From positions 16,595,001 through 16,659,000 of the forward strand of contig NC_090777.1 of NCBI RefSeq assembly GCF_040054535.1: a stretch of 64,000 nt of DNA. The letters run 5' to 3'. Positions 37,742-63,500 of the stretch are shown one piece after another (the stretch's first letter is position 1; each line of letters starts with the position of its first letter). Made by a program: the position numbers and the translations under genes. This stretch comes from Antennarius striatus (lineage: Eukaryota > Chordata > Actinopteri > Lophiiformes > Antennariidae). The notes beneath the pieces were generated by a model. It saw nothing but the letters and a program-made list of their open reading frames with translations, did not search any database and was not told the DNA's origin.

Positions 37742-39129
37742 ATGGCGAAGATGATATGTTTTCCACTCTTGCTGCTGTTCTGTTCTCTCTACGCAGTTCA
37801 GCTTCAACCAGATACTGACAATGAAATTATTCCACTTGGAAATCCAACTGAACCCCAAAGAAGAGAACCTGCAAATTCTTCTGATTACCAGCAGAAATGC
37901 CCACAAGACATCCATGCTGTGCTGAGAGAGATGAGTGCACTGTTAGCAGAACAAAGGGTGGAGATGAGGCACTTACAGAGAGAGAATGAAGGTATACAGT
38001 AGTAGCATGTAAGGTTGTGATGGAAGCAGCAGCAATAAGACAGCTTTGTTGCAGGAGATTTGGGTAGCAACTTGTTTCAGAGTATATGTATAACCATTTA
38101 TGTTTTCTTTAGTACAAGCAGCTAAACTGAGAGATCTGGAGTCTCAAAAAATTGAAATGGACCAGCTGAAGCTACAGCAACAAGGTACATGTACAGTACA
38201 TACTGGGTACCAATAGATAGATAATGTTTTATGTTTAAAATACATATTTGACATAAACACATAAATGAAAATTGATGATAAAATACTGTAGTTTTAAAGT
38301 TTGACTGGTTAGACATTGTTTAGATGGGAGATGTGGTACATTCTGTATTCTATTCTAATTGTTTTAGCACAAACAGCAGAGCTGCTTGACTTGAAAGCTC
38401 GGACAAATGTCACAGAAAAACAGGTGAAGGCTCTAAACCTAAAGGAAGAAGGTAATATGAGCAACTCGACCAGAACTTGCTATCAATATTGTTTTAATAA
38501 TTTATAGCCCTACACAGAATGTTTACGGCACATTAATGTACAACACTGTAATACTTCAATTCATTTAAAAAGGCACAATTAGTGGTAATAATCACTTTGA
38601 AACATCAGCACTATTCAAACAAGTATGTTTCAGTCAAACAGGTGGCTTTCTCAGCCTCACTGCTGGCTTCGGGCACTGGGACTGTTGGACCATTTAACAC
38701 GCACACTCCTCTAATCTTCAGAAATGTGGTCACAAACATCGGAAACGCCTACAACCCAAACTCAGGCATGTAAATTCAAAAATTAATAAAATGAATATGC
38801 CTGTGCAACAAGTGAATACATCACTGACATGAACGTGTCCCACAGGTTTCTTTATCGCGCCGGTGAAAGGAGCCTATCACTTTGAGTTCTACATAGGGGC
38901 ACATGGACATGCTTCATATCCTTCAAGTGCTGTCTTGGTCAAGAACGGGAGCCATATTTTTATTGCATATGAGCACCAGCCAACCCATTTTGGGAGTACT
39001 GCCAATGGCGCCACACTACTTCTAGATGCCGGAGATGTTGTGTTTCTACGTCTATGGATCAATTCAAGGATTTATGATAGTGAAAATCACCATAGCACTT
39101 TCAGTGGGCATCTGCTTTTCACCATATGA
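37742..39129 (+). CDS. secreted C1q-domain protein with coiled-coil stalk (gene A), 5 exons
   Basis: Exons 37742-37991, 38113-38184, 38368-38451, 38634-38765 and 38846-39129 give 822 nt (273 residues). Residues 1-20 ([20 protein letters not shown]) form a signal peptide. Residues about 55-140 are charged heptad-like coiled coil ([38 protein letters not shown]). Residues about 140-273 are a C1q domain: [44 protein letters not shown], and LRLWIN...[10 protein letters not shown]. There is no collagen Gly-X-Y stretch, so it belongs to the C1q-like, lectin- or cerebellin-type group, probably a trimer. All introns are phase 1. Intron 4 uses a GC donor (GCATGT). The specific function is unknown; the tandem arrangement suggests a lineage-specific expansion. 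Confidence 0.87.
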
Positions 39130-39956
39130 GCAGGGAAAACTCCTTTTCTATTTTTTCTTATAGCAACAACAACAGGAACAGAGGCTTCCTGAATATAATT
39201 GGAAAATAAGTTTAATCACTTTCTGCATTTCTTTTGTCACACTGCGTACTGAATTACTGTGAAGAAATACTTGTACTTTGTACCATTTTGACAACCAGCA
39301 TATCATATACTTATATGAATCTTGCCTGTATGTACAATTTTTGTTGATGTTATATGACTTCTACACAGCTCAAAAATCATTGAACAAAGTTATTTAAAAA
39401 TGTCATGTTTGCTTTGAAAGTGCCTTATAAAAAGCATGGATTGTTTTCATTTATTAGTTTTGTTTTGGATTTTTACGTATATTTGATGATTTTCACATCA
39501 ATTTAAATTACCTATATTTATGATAGGTTTATCACAATCACACACTGGACTTTTACAGTCCATCTGTGCCTCTCAGAAATGTTGTAGTTTGAAGTTGAAG
39601 AAGTTCTTTATGCTTGCAAATACCTTGTGTTAAGGGTACAGTATCAGTGTACCTGAAAATTAACACTGTTATCTGTGAGATTCTATTTTAATTGTTATCT
39701 ATCTCTTTTTACACTAGTAAGGATTTCTCAAAATGTCAGAATTGATTTTAAGGAACTGTTGTACTGAAGAGTGTCTTGGAATGGGGTAAAAAGATTTTGT
39801 GCACATCTGGATGAAAAGTGTAAATTTTAAAGATTCTTCTTCTAGGGATGAGTTTTATACGTGAACATTTCATCTGCTAAATGAAAGCTGATTGACAAAT
39901 CTTTTTAGCAACATTGCTTGTTTGATACAAATTATTATTGTGTACCATTAGATTTT

Positions 39957-39962
39957 AATAAA
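39957..39962 (+). promoter_or_regulatory. poly(A) signal of C1q-like gene A
   Basis: AATAAA 830 nt after the gene A stop codon, followed by a GT-rich stretch. No earlier AATAAA hexamer is obvious in 39130-39950. A related sequence, GATTTTAATAACAG, follows gene B near 43450 with the hexamer broken. Confidence 0.65.
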
Positions 39963-39974
39963 AGTGTGAATGTA

Positions 39975-41396
39975 TAAATGTGATGGTCATTTGTTTTTAT
40001 TCCACACATAATTAATATTCCTCTCGTGTGAACATCCATTTCTTCCTATATCTGTTTTAATATGATAATTTTCGATTAATATTCCATGTTCTCATGCATG
40101 TCAAACAAAAATGACAATACAGTACTGAAAATTGGGCTGTAGTCCCCAAATGTTGATAAAAAATTAGCAGTAAATAAACTAACCACATAAAACCCATATT
40201 CACAAGAGAAAATGACACTTAAAATCCAACAAAATAGTTAAAACAATCACTGATAAGTCAAAGAGACATGACAAAGGACATGCTGCCATGACCTAGAAAA
40301 AGCAGAATCAAAGGAGAATAGAAAGAATAGTTATGGTGTTAAAAATGGAGAGGAAATACGGTTTAAATTAAGAGTTAAAATAACTAAGATCTGGTTGAAA
40401 TTTTTCATCAGGGGGAGAATTCGGAGTTATTTGGGAAGAAAGCTTCATTTGAACAGAGAAGGCCCGTCCACTGAGGGGGTGCTCTGTGAGAAATGCTTGA
40501 TCCTGAAAAGAAAAATGGGGGGAACATCACAAAAATCAAAACGGTATTCAGAGGAAGGAGTTTATTACAGGAATGGGTTTGTAAGGTCAAGATACAGTTG
40601 AAGGCGTCTTCACTTGCTGTGCCATGATTTTATGACTTGTTTTTGATTTAGGGTGAGACATGGGAATAAAGTCTATGGTGGACATTTCATAAACTGCACA
40701 CGTGATTGCTGTCGCCAGCCAGCTACTGTTTTTTTTCTTTTATCATGCAGTGTTATTGCTTTTCTACTGCCCTACTTTGCATCTATGACCACTCTTATTA
40801 CTGGCACATATTATTACTGGCTAGTCTTATCTTTGGCACATATCAGATTGAGAGAGGTTGCCTTATCTGATAAGGCCATTAATGTTTGAACAGGATGAGG
40901 AGAGAATCTGTTTCTAGTATAGTTTTATTTTTCTTTAGTTCACTTACTTTCATATCATATCAACTTATTCATAATTACAATCTTCAACTTAAGAAGATGT
41001 CACTTATATTGATCTTGTCTTTCTAAGATGCTGTCATTCTAATGAGGTGATATTTTTCATGCTCAAGTTGACTTTTGATAATCAACATTACAGTAATTAC
41101 AATATTATAAAAGTAAGCCTTAGATCACACAGTAAGAACCTCCATGCATGCATACCATTAGCAGCAGATATTAAAATACACTTTAAACCTTCATGTCACT
41201 TATGATACTATTTTATAATTGTTTATTACTCATCTACCTGGTTCTCTGGAACTCTTGTCTTATCTCAGGTACTAAAATTATTGATTGTAGATTAAAAACC
41301 CTGGTAATGTTTCATCAGCATTAAACACGACTGTATATTAAACAGGGCTTCACACAGAAACTACGAAGTGTCACTGCACAGACTTTTGCTTTGAGA
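39975..41396 (+). other. spacer between the two C1q-like genes
   Basis: No coding sequence recognised. The last 600 bases are homologous to the upstream flank of gene A (for example TCTGATAAGGCCATTAA and CACTGCACAGACTTTTGC), including the presumptive promoter and 5' UTR. Confidence 0.6.
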
Positions 41397-42989
41397 ATGG
41401 AGAAGATATGTTTTTCACTGTTGCTGCTGTTCTGCTCTGTCTACACAGCTCAGCTTCCATCAGAAGGGGACAATCAAGCGTCTCCACTTGGAAATCCAGC
41501 TAAACCCCAGACAGGAAAAGCTGAAAATGCATTTGACAACCAGGAGCCTGACACACAAGACATCCTTGCTGTGCGAAGAGAGATGAGTGCCATGTTAGCT
41601 GAGCAGAGGGAGGAGATAAGGATCTTACAGAAAGAAAATGAAGGTATAATAGTATGTAAGGTTGTGACGGAAGTAGCAGCAATAGTTTGTTACAACTTGT
41701 CAACTTTTCAAAACGTAATAGTAATACCACTACTAGTAATAATAGTAATGATTAAGCTGCAAGCAGAGTTCAACACAGGCCTTATTCTCCATGCTTACAC
41801 ATTACACTGCCTGATGGATTATAATGTCACTGTTGGATTTATAGCAGTTTACTTCCTGTTGTAAGCAGTGCTCAAGCATGTACACAATATCAGTATGGTC
41901 GTAAGGGTAGCAGCTGTAATAACGACAACTGCTTTGTTACACAAGTTTTTTTCTTTATCAAAGCAGTTCACAAACACGGAACAAAAGCGGAATTATTCTA
42001 ACTATTCTCTATTCTTTAGCACAAGCGGCTAAGCTGATAGAACTGGATGAGCTGAAGCAACAGTACCAAGGTATATATCAGAAATAATTAGAAATATAAA
42101 ATTAATTCATGATGTCTGCTGAAATTGCATGTTGGACATAGTTGTAACTGTAAGACATTGTTTACACTGGTGATTCATTCTGCTTTAATTCTATATTATT
42201 TCAACACACAAGGCAGAGCTGCTTGACTTAAAAGCTCAAACAAGTGTTATAGAAAACCAGGTGCAGGCGCTAAAGCAATATGGTGACAGTAAGACAAGTA
42301 ATTAGACCAGAATATTTAAATCTTTATCCTAAATGGTGAATGGTGAAATATTAATCAAAACTAGAATTACAATGTACTGTTATGTGATAACAGTGTAATA
42401 ATTACACCGCTGTAATATCAGCTCTTTTAAAACAAGAACATTTCTGTCTCTTAGTCAAAGTGGCTTTCTCAGCATCTCTGGTGACCTCAGGTCACGAGAC
42501 TATTGGACCGTTTAACACATACGTAACGCTGGTCTTCAAACATGTGTTCACAAACATCGGAAATGCTTACAACCCAAACATAGGTATGTGAATTCACAGT
42601 TTTAAGTCATGACTGTACCTATTTGGTCATGTTAACTACAGCCTATTTGACAGATTTTACAACAAGTCATTCTCCTTTTACATTTACTAACAAGAAAATG
42701 TCCCACAGGGTTCTTTATTGCACCAGTCAGAGGAGCCTACCACTTTGAGCTCTACATAGGTGGAACAGGAGGTGGTTCAATCCCTGCAGGTGCTGCGTTA
42801 GTCAAGAATGGAGATCATGTTTGTGTTGCATATCATCAGGCATCCTATTATGGTAAATCTGCCAATGCCGTCACACTGATCTTGGAGGCTGGAGATGCCG
42901 TGTATTCAAAGCTGTGGATTAATTCACAGGTGCATGATAATTATAACCACCATACCACCTTTAGTGGACGTCTACTTTTCACCATGTAA
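41397..42989 (+). CDS. secreted C1q-domain protein (gene B), tandem paralogue; one exon likely skipped
   Basis: Exons by alignment with gene A: 41397-41643, 42020-42070, (42205-42282), 42455-42583 and 42709-42989. The start ATG at 41397 matches gene A; MEKICFSLLLLFCSVYTAQL is the signal peptide. The C1q domain is intact (VAFSASLVTSG, GPFNTYVTLVF, GFFIAPVRGAYHFELY, TFSGRLLFTM-stop). The third exon lost its AG acceptor (AA at 42203-42204), although its frame is still open. Because it is phase 1 at both ends, skipping it keeps the frame: 235 residues without it, 261 with it. Exon 2 is 21 nt shorter than in gene A, trimming the stalk by seven residues. Probably expressed with a shorter coiled coil, but decay has begun. 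Confidence 0.75.
42205..42282 (+). pseudogene. decaying exon 3 of C1q-like gene B
   Basis: Homologous to gene A 38368-38451 (shared AGCTGCTTGACTT). The acceptor, TTTTAG in gene A, is TTTCAA here. The next AG (42211-42212) would shift the frame and meet a TGA four codons later. The donor has changed to GTGACA. Confidence 0.7.
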
Positions 42990-44850
42990 ACAGGAAATAC
43001 TAAATTATCGTGTCATCTGTTGTTTCATTATGCAAAAATGTTGTCAATTTGAAGCTTTAGTTTGCCTGGCTTTTTGCAGGGGCAGGAAAATAAACTGATA
43101 CACAAAGAAAAAAAAAAAAAAGTTAATTCCATATTTCCCAAAAATGAGAATGAGAAAGTGCTGAGTATGTTGATCTGCAGATTAGTCACGTCACCTCTAC
43201 TAATGAGGTGACATTTTCCTCACCATTTGCCTGTTGGAATTTATGTCTGGTCAGCAGAATTTCTCAAAAAAATCTGAAAAGACGTTGGTTAACTTTTAAT
43301 GGAAATAAAAAATAAAAAAAACTAAGAAATTTTCTTTTATGAGTGAACATCTAATTAAAATCTTTCATCAGCCAAATGAAAGCTTTTTGACAAAACGTTT
43401 TATCAACATTGCATGTTTTATACTAATTATTGTTAGAGTGTACCTTTAGATTTTAATAACAGCATGACCATGTAAATGTGACTGTGGCTTTTATTTGACA
43501 CATAATAAATATTGTTTTATAATGAACATGATTAGCTTGTATTTGTATCACTGCTTTATTAACAGTTTGAGTTTTATTAACAAGGGCTTGTTCTTCACAT
43601 GATCAAGAAAGTTTCTCATTTATATTTGATATTTGAACTCATGTCTGTCCCATGACAGACATGGACATTTATGATTTCATTTTGCCAGCAGCATATATTC
43701 AGACACAAGAAGAACTGGATTAACCCAACCTAAACATAACTAGATTTGGGCACCATAATTACACATCACTTTAGTCAACACTAGTCAGCATAGACGTAAA
43801 CACCTTACTTTTTGTTCTGCCGAGTTAGTCCTCAACCTACAAAAGCAATTGGTTTTGAGAAACTGTTCCTAAGTCGAATTGTTTGTAATTCGTTATTTGT
43901 CATATTTCAGACTTCTATAATCGCTATTTGAGGTCAGAGATATGGATACGCAAAGAACAATATGCTACAGATGATGCGTCAAAAGGAAATCCACATGAAG
44001 TCTGACATCAGAACAAACTGTTTTACTCTCAGGATTATCTGTATAGTATTTGTGGTTTCTCCTGCCACGTTTTCATGTGGGTTGGAAATAGGGTTCCAGG
44101 ACCTTAAACCCCAACCTTTTTTTGGCCAACGGACCAGTTTAACTTCAGACACTATTTTCACAAACAAGCCTTTATGGTGTGGTGGATAAATACAAAAAAA
44201 AAAGAACAGTACAGTATAGCATACATTTTTGCTAGTATTTTGCATGTTTCATTTCCATTGTTTTTTTTTTTTCTTTTCAAGTCATAATAGTTTGGACAAT
44301 TCAATTTAGGGGTAATATATTCAGTGTTATCGGCCAGAGAGGCCCCTTTAAGAAGGTAGCTGTGTAACCAAGCATCTTAAAAAGTGTGACTCTTAGATGT
44401 GGTGGAGAGAAACCAGTAATTTTACCAAACAAAACCGGGCCGGTACTGGTCCTCAGGCTGGGAGTTAGGTACCACTACATTACAGTTTTCCATGCCGGGA
44501 GCTGCGCGTTTTTATGCATAACACAAACTGTTCTTCCTGCTATTTAACCACTTGACACGTAATCGAAAAAAATCTAGTACTTTTTCTATTACTTAAAAAA
44601 TGGTATCTAATGATGTGATGAAAGTCATCCATTATAATGGGTAGGTTTTAAAGTTACGTTTGGGATCACTGGCCAATCAGGCTTATGGTGTTAATCCAAT
44701 CAGGAAGAGCAGAGAAAAAAGCCTTCAGGAGCCAATCAGGCTCTGAATATTTAATGTGTCAGAGTTCTCACAGAACATTTAGACACATGGGCACTAACCA
44801 TCATAATATATTAAAAAATAATGAAGCTCCTCCTTTAAAAAGCACACAGG
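42990..44850 (+). other. gene B 3' UTR and intergenic region before prdm16
   Basis: Sequence to about 43500 resembles the gene A 3' UTR (AGATTTTAATAA, GAACATCTAATTAAA-type stretches). A small fragment of the 11.4-kb MITE family lies at 43826-43905. A hAT-like MITE follows. Nothing coding. Confidence 0.5.
44096..44476. mobile_element. non-autonomous hAT-like MITE relic
   Basis: Left part CCCCAACCTTTTTTTGGCC, ACGGACCAGTTTAA; right part CCGGGCCGGTACTGGTCC ... ACCACT. This left/right arrangement resembles a widespread vertebrate hAT MITE whose ends read roughly CAGTGGTCCCCAACC. Termini are decayed and no target duplication is certain. Confidence 0.55.
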
Positions 44851-44851
44851 T

Positions 44852-47765
44852 TTTATTGCATATCAATTTCATGTATAAATTCTTCATAGCATTGGAAAGA
44901 TTACATTTGGTATACATTGCTATTCTACAGAATTAACATCAGAGTCATATTTTATCAATGAAATTTCTCTAAAGTACATCTTCAATAATCACAAGCATCA
45001 AAAGAACTGCAATTTCAGAATGGTTCAATATTATTCTACAATCCTTTATTGTTTTTCATTATGCCTTGTCCCACAAGTCTTTTCTATGTCTTCAGACCCA
45101 CCTGGAAGGCAGTCAAGAACTTGAAGTCACACCTACTAACCTAACCACATGTACAATAAGTGCATCTACGGATTTTTTTTTATTTTATTTGTTTGTTTTT
45201 ACATTTTTTTCTCATTTTTCAATTTCATACACATTTCACAAATGGACATCATTATGACTGCTAAACACGTCATGCACAATATTTTTTGTTTGTTTTCAAT
45301 AAACATAACAGAGGCAATATACAACTCAGATTCAAACAAAACAAGCACCATCCATTTAAACCCATATTTTTCAATGATTTTTTTTTCTTCAGACAAATGC
45401 ATCATTGTTTTTCTTTAAAATACTATACAGTTAAAAAGAAACAATATGTATATTTTTACTTTCTCTTGTAACAGTGGGGGGGAGGGGGGGGGACAGCAAC
45501 CATGTTCTATTACACTGAAACATTTATCATCTACCATCTGCCAGAAAGCTCTCTGAAGTTGGCAAAATAGAATACTTCAATACCTTCAATTCCTTTGCTT
45601 TACACAGCACATATTTATTACAGTAGTTCATGACATGAATTACTACATATAGTCAACCTAAAAACTTAGCAACCAAGACTTTACATTTTATAACCATGAG
45701 TTGTTTACCATGAATGAAATCTCATTCAGTAGAATTATAAAAAGACTTCTGCCTTCAGAAAAATGAGATGGTGCATCAGTCCTAGCATCACCACCACCTG
45801 CTGTGGTGGAGAAAAATTACAGTGCTTCTGTTTCAGATTTTCCTGACCTGCTCATCTGCTGGGAGTGAAACTAGTCTGAAAAGTATTCGAAGTCCTTGAG
45901 ACCTAAGCCTGATCAATTTACGGCTTGGACCCATATAGTTTAAGTACTAGTTTGAAAATACAGCATCAGGTTCCGAAAGTCCCATTACAAGGGAGGATCA
46001 AGGCAACAATGATCAACAATGCTCACCCTCCCTGCCTCCTGCAGCTATCTACAGTTATCTACAGTAAATGACTCAAAGCTATCCTCTACACCACATGGAA
46101 TGAATTATCAGTATGCTCTTGCAGTAATACAGGGAATATAAAGTTAATTTCTTGGGATGTTTTTTTGTAAAACACCAATTCATGATTGATTAGAACATCA
46201 GATTTATTCTCTTTTTCTGGCACGATGAGTCCTTGCCTTTTGGTGTACATGATCAGCAATTTTGTCTCAACAATGTGGAAACAAGATATTCATGCTGATG
46301 TGAGTCAATGTTTAGTTTTTTTGACAGTGGCAACTAATTCTAATCAAAAGGAATATTCATTGACACTATCACATGAGACACATGGGGGGGAATTAGTCAG
46401 ATTTAATAGTACATAGTAATAGTAATAGTAATGCCCTTTTCTGACATTCGTAGTCAAAGCTTTCCATCTTACATTATATTCGAGCCAATTTTAACTAGAC
46501 ATATTCAGCATACTGGGTGAAATGGTTCCTCTGAAAAAAAAAAGAAGATAAAACTAAACGCTGCAGGGTGCTACAGTGCCAAATAGGACCTAAAACAAAC
46601 TACATTATCTTTAACTATAAATAAGAACATTTAAATTCATGGATTCTTTTCATTTTGGCACTCTAACACATCAAAAGCGGGTAATTAGAATCTGCCTCAT
46701 GCTTTGATAGGCATTCATTGCTTCAGAAAAAAGACAAGAGGGACAAATGAGTTCTTAATTTTCACTCCTCCAGTCATGACAAGACAACCGAAAATAAATA
46801 CATACACACACTTCTGAAATCAAATGAATAAGAGTGTAGTAAGGAGGGAAAAAAAACTATGACAGCAAAGACAAGCCTCTTGGAAATGAAATGATTGTCA
46901 CAGAACAAAATAATTTCAGTGGGTTATTTGGCACATACCACTCTTCCTATTGACATCTAGGTTATTTTGTACATCATATGACAATATCATACAATTTTGG
47001 TCCTTCTCTAAAAAAAATTATATTAACAATTTAGCACTGTGGTGCCTACAAAGAAATACTGGTGTATCTAAGAGGAGAAGAAAGTAAATAAAATCAACGA
47101 ATTAAAATGAAATAAACAAGCAGAGAAAGACCTTCCTCATTTTGAGTGTGATATAATTTCATTTTTAACATGATCGAATCAGCAACAAAATTACAGTGGA
47201 TAGCATCCGAATAGCCCATTAAAATCAGCACTTTTTTTTTCTTGTTTTGAACACTTTTCTTCATCTGATCAATCAAAAATCAATCTACTGGAGCTATCAT
47301 TTCCTCAAGTAACATTTGACTTGGTGCTATTCTGCAGTTACAACTGATGCAAGATGAGTAAATGAGTTCATCGTAATTGATGGGGGGACCAGGTGACTTA
47401 GAAAACGTGTCCACCATGTTCCTAGTGAAAGACCGCCACCTTGTGGACATGCAGTACTGATGCAGTGCTGATGCTGCAGTGCTTGAAGTAGTTGGTGTAC
47501 ACAAATTTTAGAGACATACTAGTCATTAAGTGTCTTTCTGAGAGCCGTGTGGAGGGTCTCAGTGGTGCTGGGGTGAGCCTTGTGGACTTGATCAGAGTAA
47601 TGCAGAGTTTCAATGCTGCTGAGAAGCATTCATCATGTCCTTCACATCAACAGGAGCTTAGCAGTGCTTTCTCTTTGAAAGAGTCTTGCGAGACGCTTCT
47701 ACGAGGGAAAATCTCCCCCTCCCATCTTTAAGTCACACACACACACACGCACGCACGCATGCACG

Positions 47766-47817
<52 letters not shown>

Positions 47818-47940
47818 TATTTTTCTCTGTTGAACTGAATTCTTCTCTGGCCTCCACATCATCTCACTACTCAAGTCCACTTGGCTTCTTGCGTCTATCC
47901 TCGTCGTCCCACGTGCTTTCTGTCTCTATCTCGCTCTTAT
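44852..47940 (-). other. prdm16: prdm16 3' UTR with candidate poly(A) signal
   Basis: About 3.1 kb follows the prdm16 stop (47943-47941) on the minus strand with no other gene. A minus-strand AATAAA (plus TTTATT, 44852-44857) is a plausible end point. It contains a (CA)n/(CG-CA) tract at 47732-47812 and a G-rich run at 45474-45493 (C-rich in the transcript). Length agrees with the long 3' UTRs of PRDM16; the exact end is inferred. Confidence 0.5.
47732..47812. repeat. (CA)n microsatellite with CG interruptions
   Basis: CA repeat with several GCACGCAC units, in the prdm16 3' UTR. Confidence 0.96.
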
Positions 47941-60560
<12,620 letters not shown>

Positions 60561-63500
60561 CTGCGCATTTACAAATACACAATCACATGTAGAATTTGCT
60601 TATGGTAACACAATTTATCTCTCTCAAGTATTCAAAAATTTTCAATACTTTTTAAAATCTACCTTAAATTATGTAGAGAAAGTTTCAAGGACAAATAAAA
60701 AGTCAGAAACATTAACATCAAATTGCTGCAAACAACAAACCAACATACATCACAATTTTTGTTCACCATCAATTCAAGACCCCATTACTTTCACTAACAT
60801 AAAATGTTTAATAATTTTTACTATTGAACATTTATTTACAAATTAGCAATCTAAAGTAAAAGTGATCAAACATACATATTTATATCATCACATTGGCATT
60901 AGATTCTTCATAAAACTTGTTCAACTTCTTTAGTCATGTATGATTGTCAGCAATTTAGAAATCAATTTTGACAAGTCAGAATGTCAGTAGTGGACCTTTA
61001 ATTTTCTCTACTAATTTTGAATGTCTGCTACTATGCATTGTATGAAGATCGAGACTTAAATGGCTTTGCTGTGCACAGAACACTGTGTTAGGCACAGCTA
61101 AACAAACTCCTATTTAAGGGATAAAAACGGGATAAAAAAACAAACTTAACAGTCACATAAAATGAAAATCAGCGGCACGGTGGTGCAGTGGGTAGTGCTG
61201 TCGCCGCGAAGCAAGGCCGTTCCGGGTTTGAGTCCCCCTCTTTGCAGAGTTTGCATGTTCTCATCGTGTCTGTGTGGGTTCTCTCCGGGTTCTACGGCTT
61301 CCTCCCACCTCCAACAACATGCGCTTCAGGTTAATTGGCCATTCCAAATAGCCCGTAGTGTGTGAGTGTGTGCGTGCGTGCTTGTCTTTGTCTCTGTGTG
61401 GCTCCGCGGTGCATTGGCGTCACGCCTGGAGTTTCCCTCGCCTCATGCCCTATGCCAGCTGGGATAGGCTCCAGCTCCCCGCAGATGAAGCGGTTAGAGA
61501 AAATCAATGAATAAACGAATAAAATGAAAATCAATTAGCAGTAAAATGTGGCCTGCATTAACACAATTTATTGCTTGTTAAAGTGTTTGCTTGAGACTCT
61601 GTAGTTGTAAGGGTGCACAGGATAAAAAATGAGGGTCTGATCTTCCACTTCCAGGCTGATAACCTTTACAATACTTCTCACTACCAAGGTCAAATGAATA
61701 AAACTCAGGCCAGCATTTTCAATAGCAAGTTCCTGAAGCAGATGCCAAGTTCAACATATCAGGGGAAAGCCCAGTGGAGTGTCTTTGTGCACAAGCGTGT
61801 GTGTGTGCTTATGTGAACATTTCCAAAAAGAATGAGCCACCAGGAAAAGAGCACAGTGGCGCCAACCCCATGGTGATTTTAGTGCCAACCTGCCATACCC
61901 TTTTTGCCATGACCCAAAGCAACCAGCGCATGAGTCGGCCCCCCAGGTGTCTCAACACGCCATGCACGCCCATCCATCATTTCAAACTGCACTAAATGAG
62001 TTTATCCAAAATGACTTACAGTGCATGGCTCACCTGTTTTCTACTGCATGTGACCGTTTATCCAGCTGGAATTTCTTGGGCACATTAAAAGGGCATTAGT
62101 GTAACAACATCGATGTCTCTAACCTTGGGGAGAAGGATAAATGACCTTCTGGTCAATGTGCCATTATACTGAGCTCAAATACTAAACTAACTGGCTCACT
62201 TTGACACCAGAGAGCATGTTTAATGGAGAGGGAGTGCTTCACAGTGAGCGAGTTGATTATCATTTGAGGTGATCATCAAGTCGATGCTCTGATACTTTCT
62301 GTCTGTCTTCATTAACTCAGGGGTGCATGTGTGTTTCACTGAAGATGCACACAAATCAATGCAACTGGGTGTGAACCAGCCTGACTGCATTTATTCAGTC
62401 AGTATATGGGTGAGCAGGATGGGGTGGGGGGTGGGGGGTGGGTCATAAAGGGGAGACTAATAGCTCTCTGGGAGACGGAGGGAAGCACAATTATGTGCAG
62501 TTTAGCAGCTAATCTGGGAGCATGGGTGAAGTCTCAGGGGACTCCTCAAGCCCTCTACTTCAAATTCCTTCTCCGATAAGCCAGATACAGAGAGCAGACC
62601 TGCACCACCGAGCTCCCACTCAACCTTCCTACCTTTCTCTCTCTCTCACAGACACCCACATCCCTCCTGTTGTCTGTGTTTGTTCTCCACGTCCTGCTTT
62701 TCTCTCCTTCTCACTCACAGATAAACTTCATAAAGCAGTATAAAAACTCTTGTATTTACCATTATTCTGTTTACCTCCATCCCTCTCCCATACAAAACGA
62801 CATACTTTGGCACTGACACACACTTTCTGACATGTGGAGAGTCTCTGCTTTCTCCTTGTCTGCTTCAGTACCTCTTAATTTCACATACAGGCACAGAGGA
62901 ATTTAACATATCATTCACAAGTCTGCTCCATCCTTGTTGCATGCACTCCTACAACATGCCAAACTGCTTCTTTTCAATAAGTGAACATACATTGAGCTCC
63001 TGTTTCCAACTCTTCCCTTGGCTTAAGATTTGTGCATCAAGAAGGAGGGAAAATCTGGGGAACTACAGAACATCTCACGAACATTGAGGTCTACTGTTTA
63101 ACATTTTATAATCAATGACAAGAATAATCAGATTTTATTTTCATTTGTGGTTCCAGAAAGGCTGGAAACACAGCCGACCAATGTTACCTGAAAGCAGCAT
63201 TTCACCACAATAAGTCCAAGATGTTTAAAGAAATACAGAGGAACAACGGTCCCCTTTTCCGCTTAAGTGAACTTTAAGAAGAAGTACAGATTGACAGTTA
63301 ACAGATGTCCAACTAAGATTATGAGATAAAATATTGGATATATTCAACGTGACGCATAAAGGCACAGTTAAAAGGTATGATTACAGTGAGTCAGGTTACC
63401 TACTCACAGGGTAGAGGATGGGAGCACCTTAAAACAAGAGCTCTTTGAAATATGAGCCAGTTTCCAGACAACAGTGAACAACAAGGAGCTCTTAGCACAC

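Noticed and set aside
45474..45493. G-run as an RNA G-quadruplex in the prdm16 3' UTR
   Set aside because: The gene is on the minus strand, so the transcript carries the C-rich strand; only a DNA structure would be possible.
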